From contig JAHHTO010000134.1 of assembly GCA_020024595.1 (NCBI GenBank), positions 1 to 6,490 on the forward strand: a stretch of DNA of 6,490 nt. The letters are read 5' to 3'. The stretch is from Schaedlerella sp. GTDB lineage: Bacteria; Bacillota; Clostridia; Lachnospirales; Lachnospiraceae. Every line of letters begins with the position of its first letter. The stretch's first letter is position 1. Of this stretch, positions 5,871 to 6,490 are shown one piece after another. Made by a program: the position numbers and the translations under genes. The notes under the pieces were generated by a model. The model had not been told where the DNA came from, made no database searches, and was given only the letters and a program-made list of their open reading frames with translations.

Positions 5871-6287
5871 ATGAAAAGATTAAGTGAATATCTGCTGTTA
5901 TGGGCACTGGGCGGTTCTGTATATTATGGAATTGAAATGGTATTTCGTGGATATTCTCACTGGTCTATGTTTGTTCTGGGCGGTTTCTGTCTGCTCTTTT
6001 TTGCAATACAGGGAATCTTGACGGGATGGAGGGAACCACTCTGGAGACAGGTGCTTTGGTGTACGATCTTTGTGTCATCAGGGGAGTTTATAACGGGAAT
6101 ATTGTTAAATAAGATGATGCAATGGGGGATATGGGATTATTCAAATCAGCCATTTCAGCTTTACGGACAAATCTGTGTACCATTCACGATTCTGTTTTCC
6201 GGACTGAGTGTTGTTGGTATTTTCTTATCAGCATATCTGCTGCATTGGCTTTACGGAGAAGAGAAGCCGGTTTTCCATGTGTTGTAA
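5871..6287 (+). CDS. Putative ABC-transporter permease, CmpB-type (PF06541-like) membrane protein
   Basis: This is a 138-residue membrane protein with about four hydrophobic helices (roughly residues 5-22, 32-50, 59-79 and 100-127). Recognisable family features are RGYSHWSM (26-33), GEFITG (71-76) with a charged Glu inside a membrane stretch, the WDYSNQPFQLYGQICVPF block (88-105) and a GEEKP tail (129-133). This pattern is typical of the putative permease family annotated as ABC_trans_CmpB, abundant in Lachnospiraceae. No ATPase or substrate-binding gene lies beside it, so the transporter label is weak and the true role is unknown. The strongly conserved Trp-Asp-Tyr and Gly-Gln-Ile-Cys region suggests a shared active or binding site at the membrane face. 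It may be transcribed from miaB read-through or on its own. Confidence 0.83.
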   Translation: MKRLSEYLLLWALGGSVYYGIEMVFRGYSHWSMFVLGGFCLLFFAIQGILTGWREPLWRQVLWCTIFVSSGEFITGILLNKMMQWGIWDYSNQPFQLYGQICVPFTILFSGLSVVGIFLSAYLLHWLYGEEKPVFHVL

Positions 6288-6350
6288 ATTGACTGCATGA
6301 CAATGGTGTAGAGAAGTTTCGCAGTGAAAAACAAGATTATGTGAAATTTA

Positions 6351-6379
6351 TTGATATCATTTTGAAATTTTGATATGAT
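6351..6379 (+). promoter_or_regulatory. Strong sigma-A-type promoter at right end
   Basis: TTGATA (6351-6356) and TATGAT (6374-6379) are separated by 17 bases, each one mismatch class away from TTGACA/TATAAT (four or five of six matches). This is the best promoter in the window. It would start transcription near 6386 and give a leader of about 35 bases before the ATG at 6421. Confidence 0.7.
6351..6379. repeat. Operator-like repeats inside the right-end promoter
   Basis: TTGATATCAT (6351-6360) recurs as TTGATATGAT (6370-6379), nine of ten bases identical, 19 bases apart start to start (about two helical turns). The same stretch can be read as an inverted repeat ATATCA (6354-6359)/TGATAT (6371-6376). 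Both units overlap the promoter boxes, so part of the similarity is forced by the -35 and -10 sequences and the AT-rich context. A repressor site is possible but unproven. Confidence 0.35.
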
Positions 6380-6420
6380 AATTAATGTAAAAGAATGCAT
6401 AATAATAAAGGATATATAAA

Positions 6421-6490
6421 ATGAATAAAATAAATAATGTACAATGCAGAGGAGTAGATGCAAACAAACAATCAAACAACACCGTATTAG
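6421..6490 (+). CDS. Start of an unidentified gene, cut by the window end
   Basis: The ATG at 6421 is preceded by AAAGGA (6407-6412) at 8 bases and by a strong promoter. The frame stays open for the 23 complete codons left in the window. The peptide begins MNKINNVQCRGVDANKQ and continues with SNNTVL. It is rich in Asn and Gln, with one Cys, and has no hydrophobic signal sequence in the part seen. I do not recognise the family. It may be the N-terminus of a normal protein or a small peptide gene. The independent promoter indicates a new transcription unit after the CmpB-type gene. Confidence 0.5.
   Translation, partial: MNKINNVQCRGVDANKQSNNTVL

Noticed and set aside
6292..6325. ACTGC/GCAGT pair as terminator of the CmpB-type gene
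   Set aside because: The arms are 5 bp with a 24-base loop and no T-run follows; too weak to call.

Overview
The window looks like ordinary chromosomal core sequence from a low-to-mid GC Firmicute. Gut-type Lachnospiraceae (Clostridia) is my best guess. The reasons are the gene content (phoH-ybeY pair, MOP flippase of the SpoVB/MurJ type, BofC_C-like protein, DUF896, DUF4250, a MiaB with an N-terminal extension, CmpB-type putative permease), AT-rich spacers and AAGGAGG-like ribosome binding sites. The family assignment rests on recalled protein families, not on a search. All supported genes are on the + strand. I see no rRNA, tRNA, CRISPR array, insertion sequence or phage gene.

Layout. (1) Positions 1-2768 form a tight co-directional cluster: the 3' part of a phoH-family ATPase gene cut by the window edge, ybeY (rRNA maturation endoribonuclease), and a 14-TM-class polysaccharide/lipid-linked precursor flippase. 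The gaps are 2 and 12 bases, so they are probably one transcript. (2) Positions 2769-3212 hold a 108-base spacer with two back-to-back short palindromes, then a gene for a small single-pass membrane protein whose C-terminal part resembles the BofC C-terminal domain. (3) Positions 3213-5784 hold a spacer with a plausible sigma-A promoter inside an inverted repeat. Four tightly packed genes follow: DUF896 (YnzC-like), 5-formyltetrahydrofolate cyclo-ligase (overlapping DUF896 by about 20-32 bases), DUF4250 and miaB. (4) Positions 5785-6287 hold a spacer and a lone CmpB-type four-helix membrane protein. (5) Positions 6288-6490 are AT-rich and carry the best promoter in the window (TTGATA-N17-TATGAT), a ribosome binding site and the first 23 codons of a gene that runs off the end.

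Working together: cluster 1 combines RNA metabolism (PhoH, YbeY) with envelope building. Cluster 3 combines one-carbon folate repair, tRNA 2-methylthiolation and two small proteins of unknown role. These look like housekeeping operons. I did not find a convincing previously undescribed system. The points most worth a second look are the operator-like repeats at the three promoter regions, the truncated gene at the right edge, and the unexplained small proteins.
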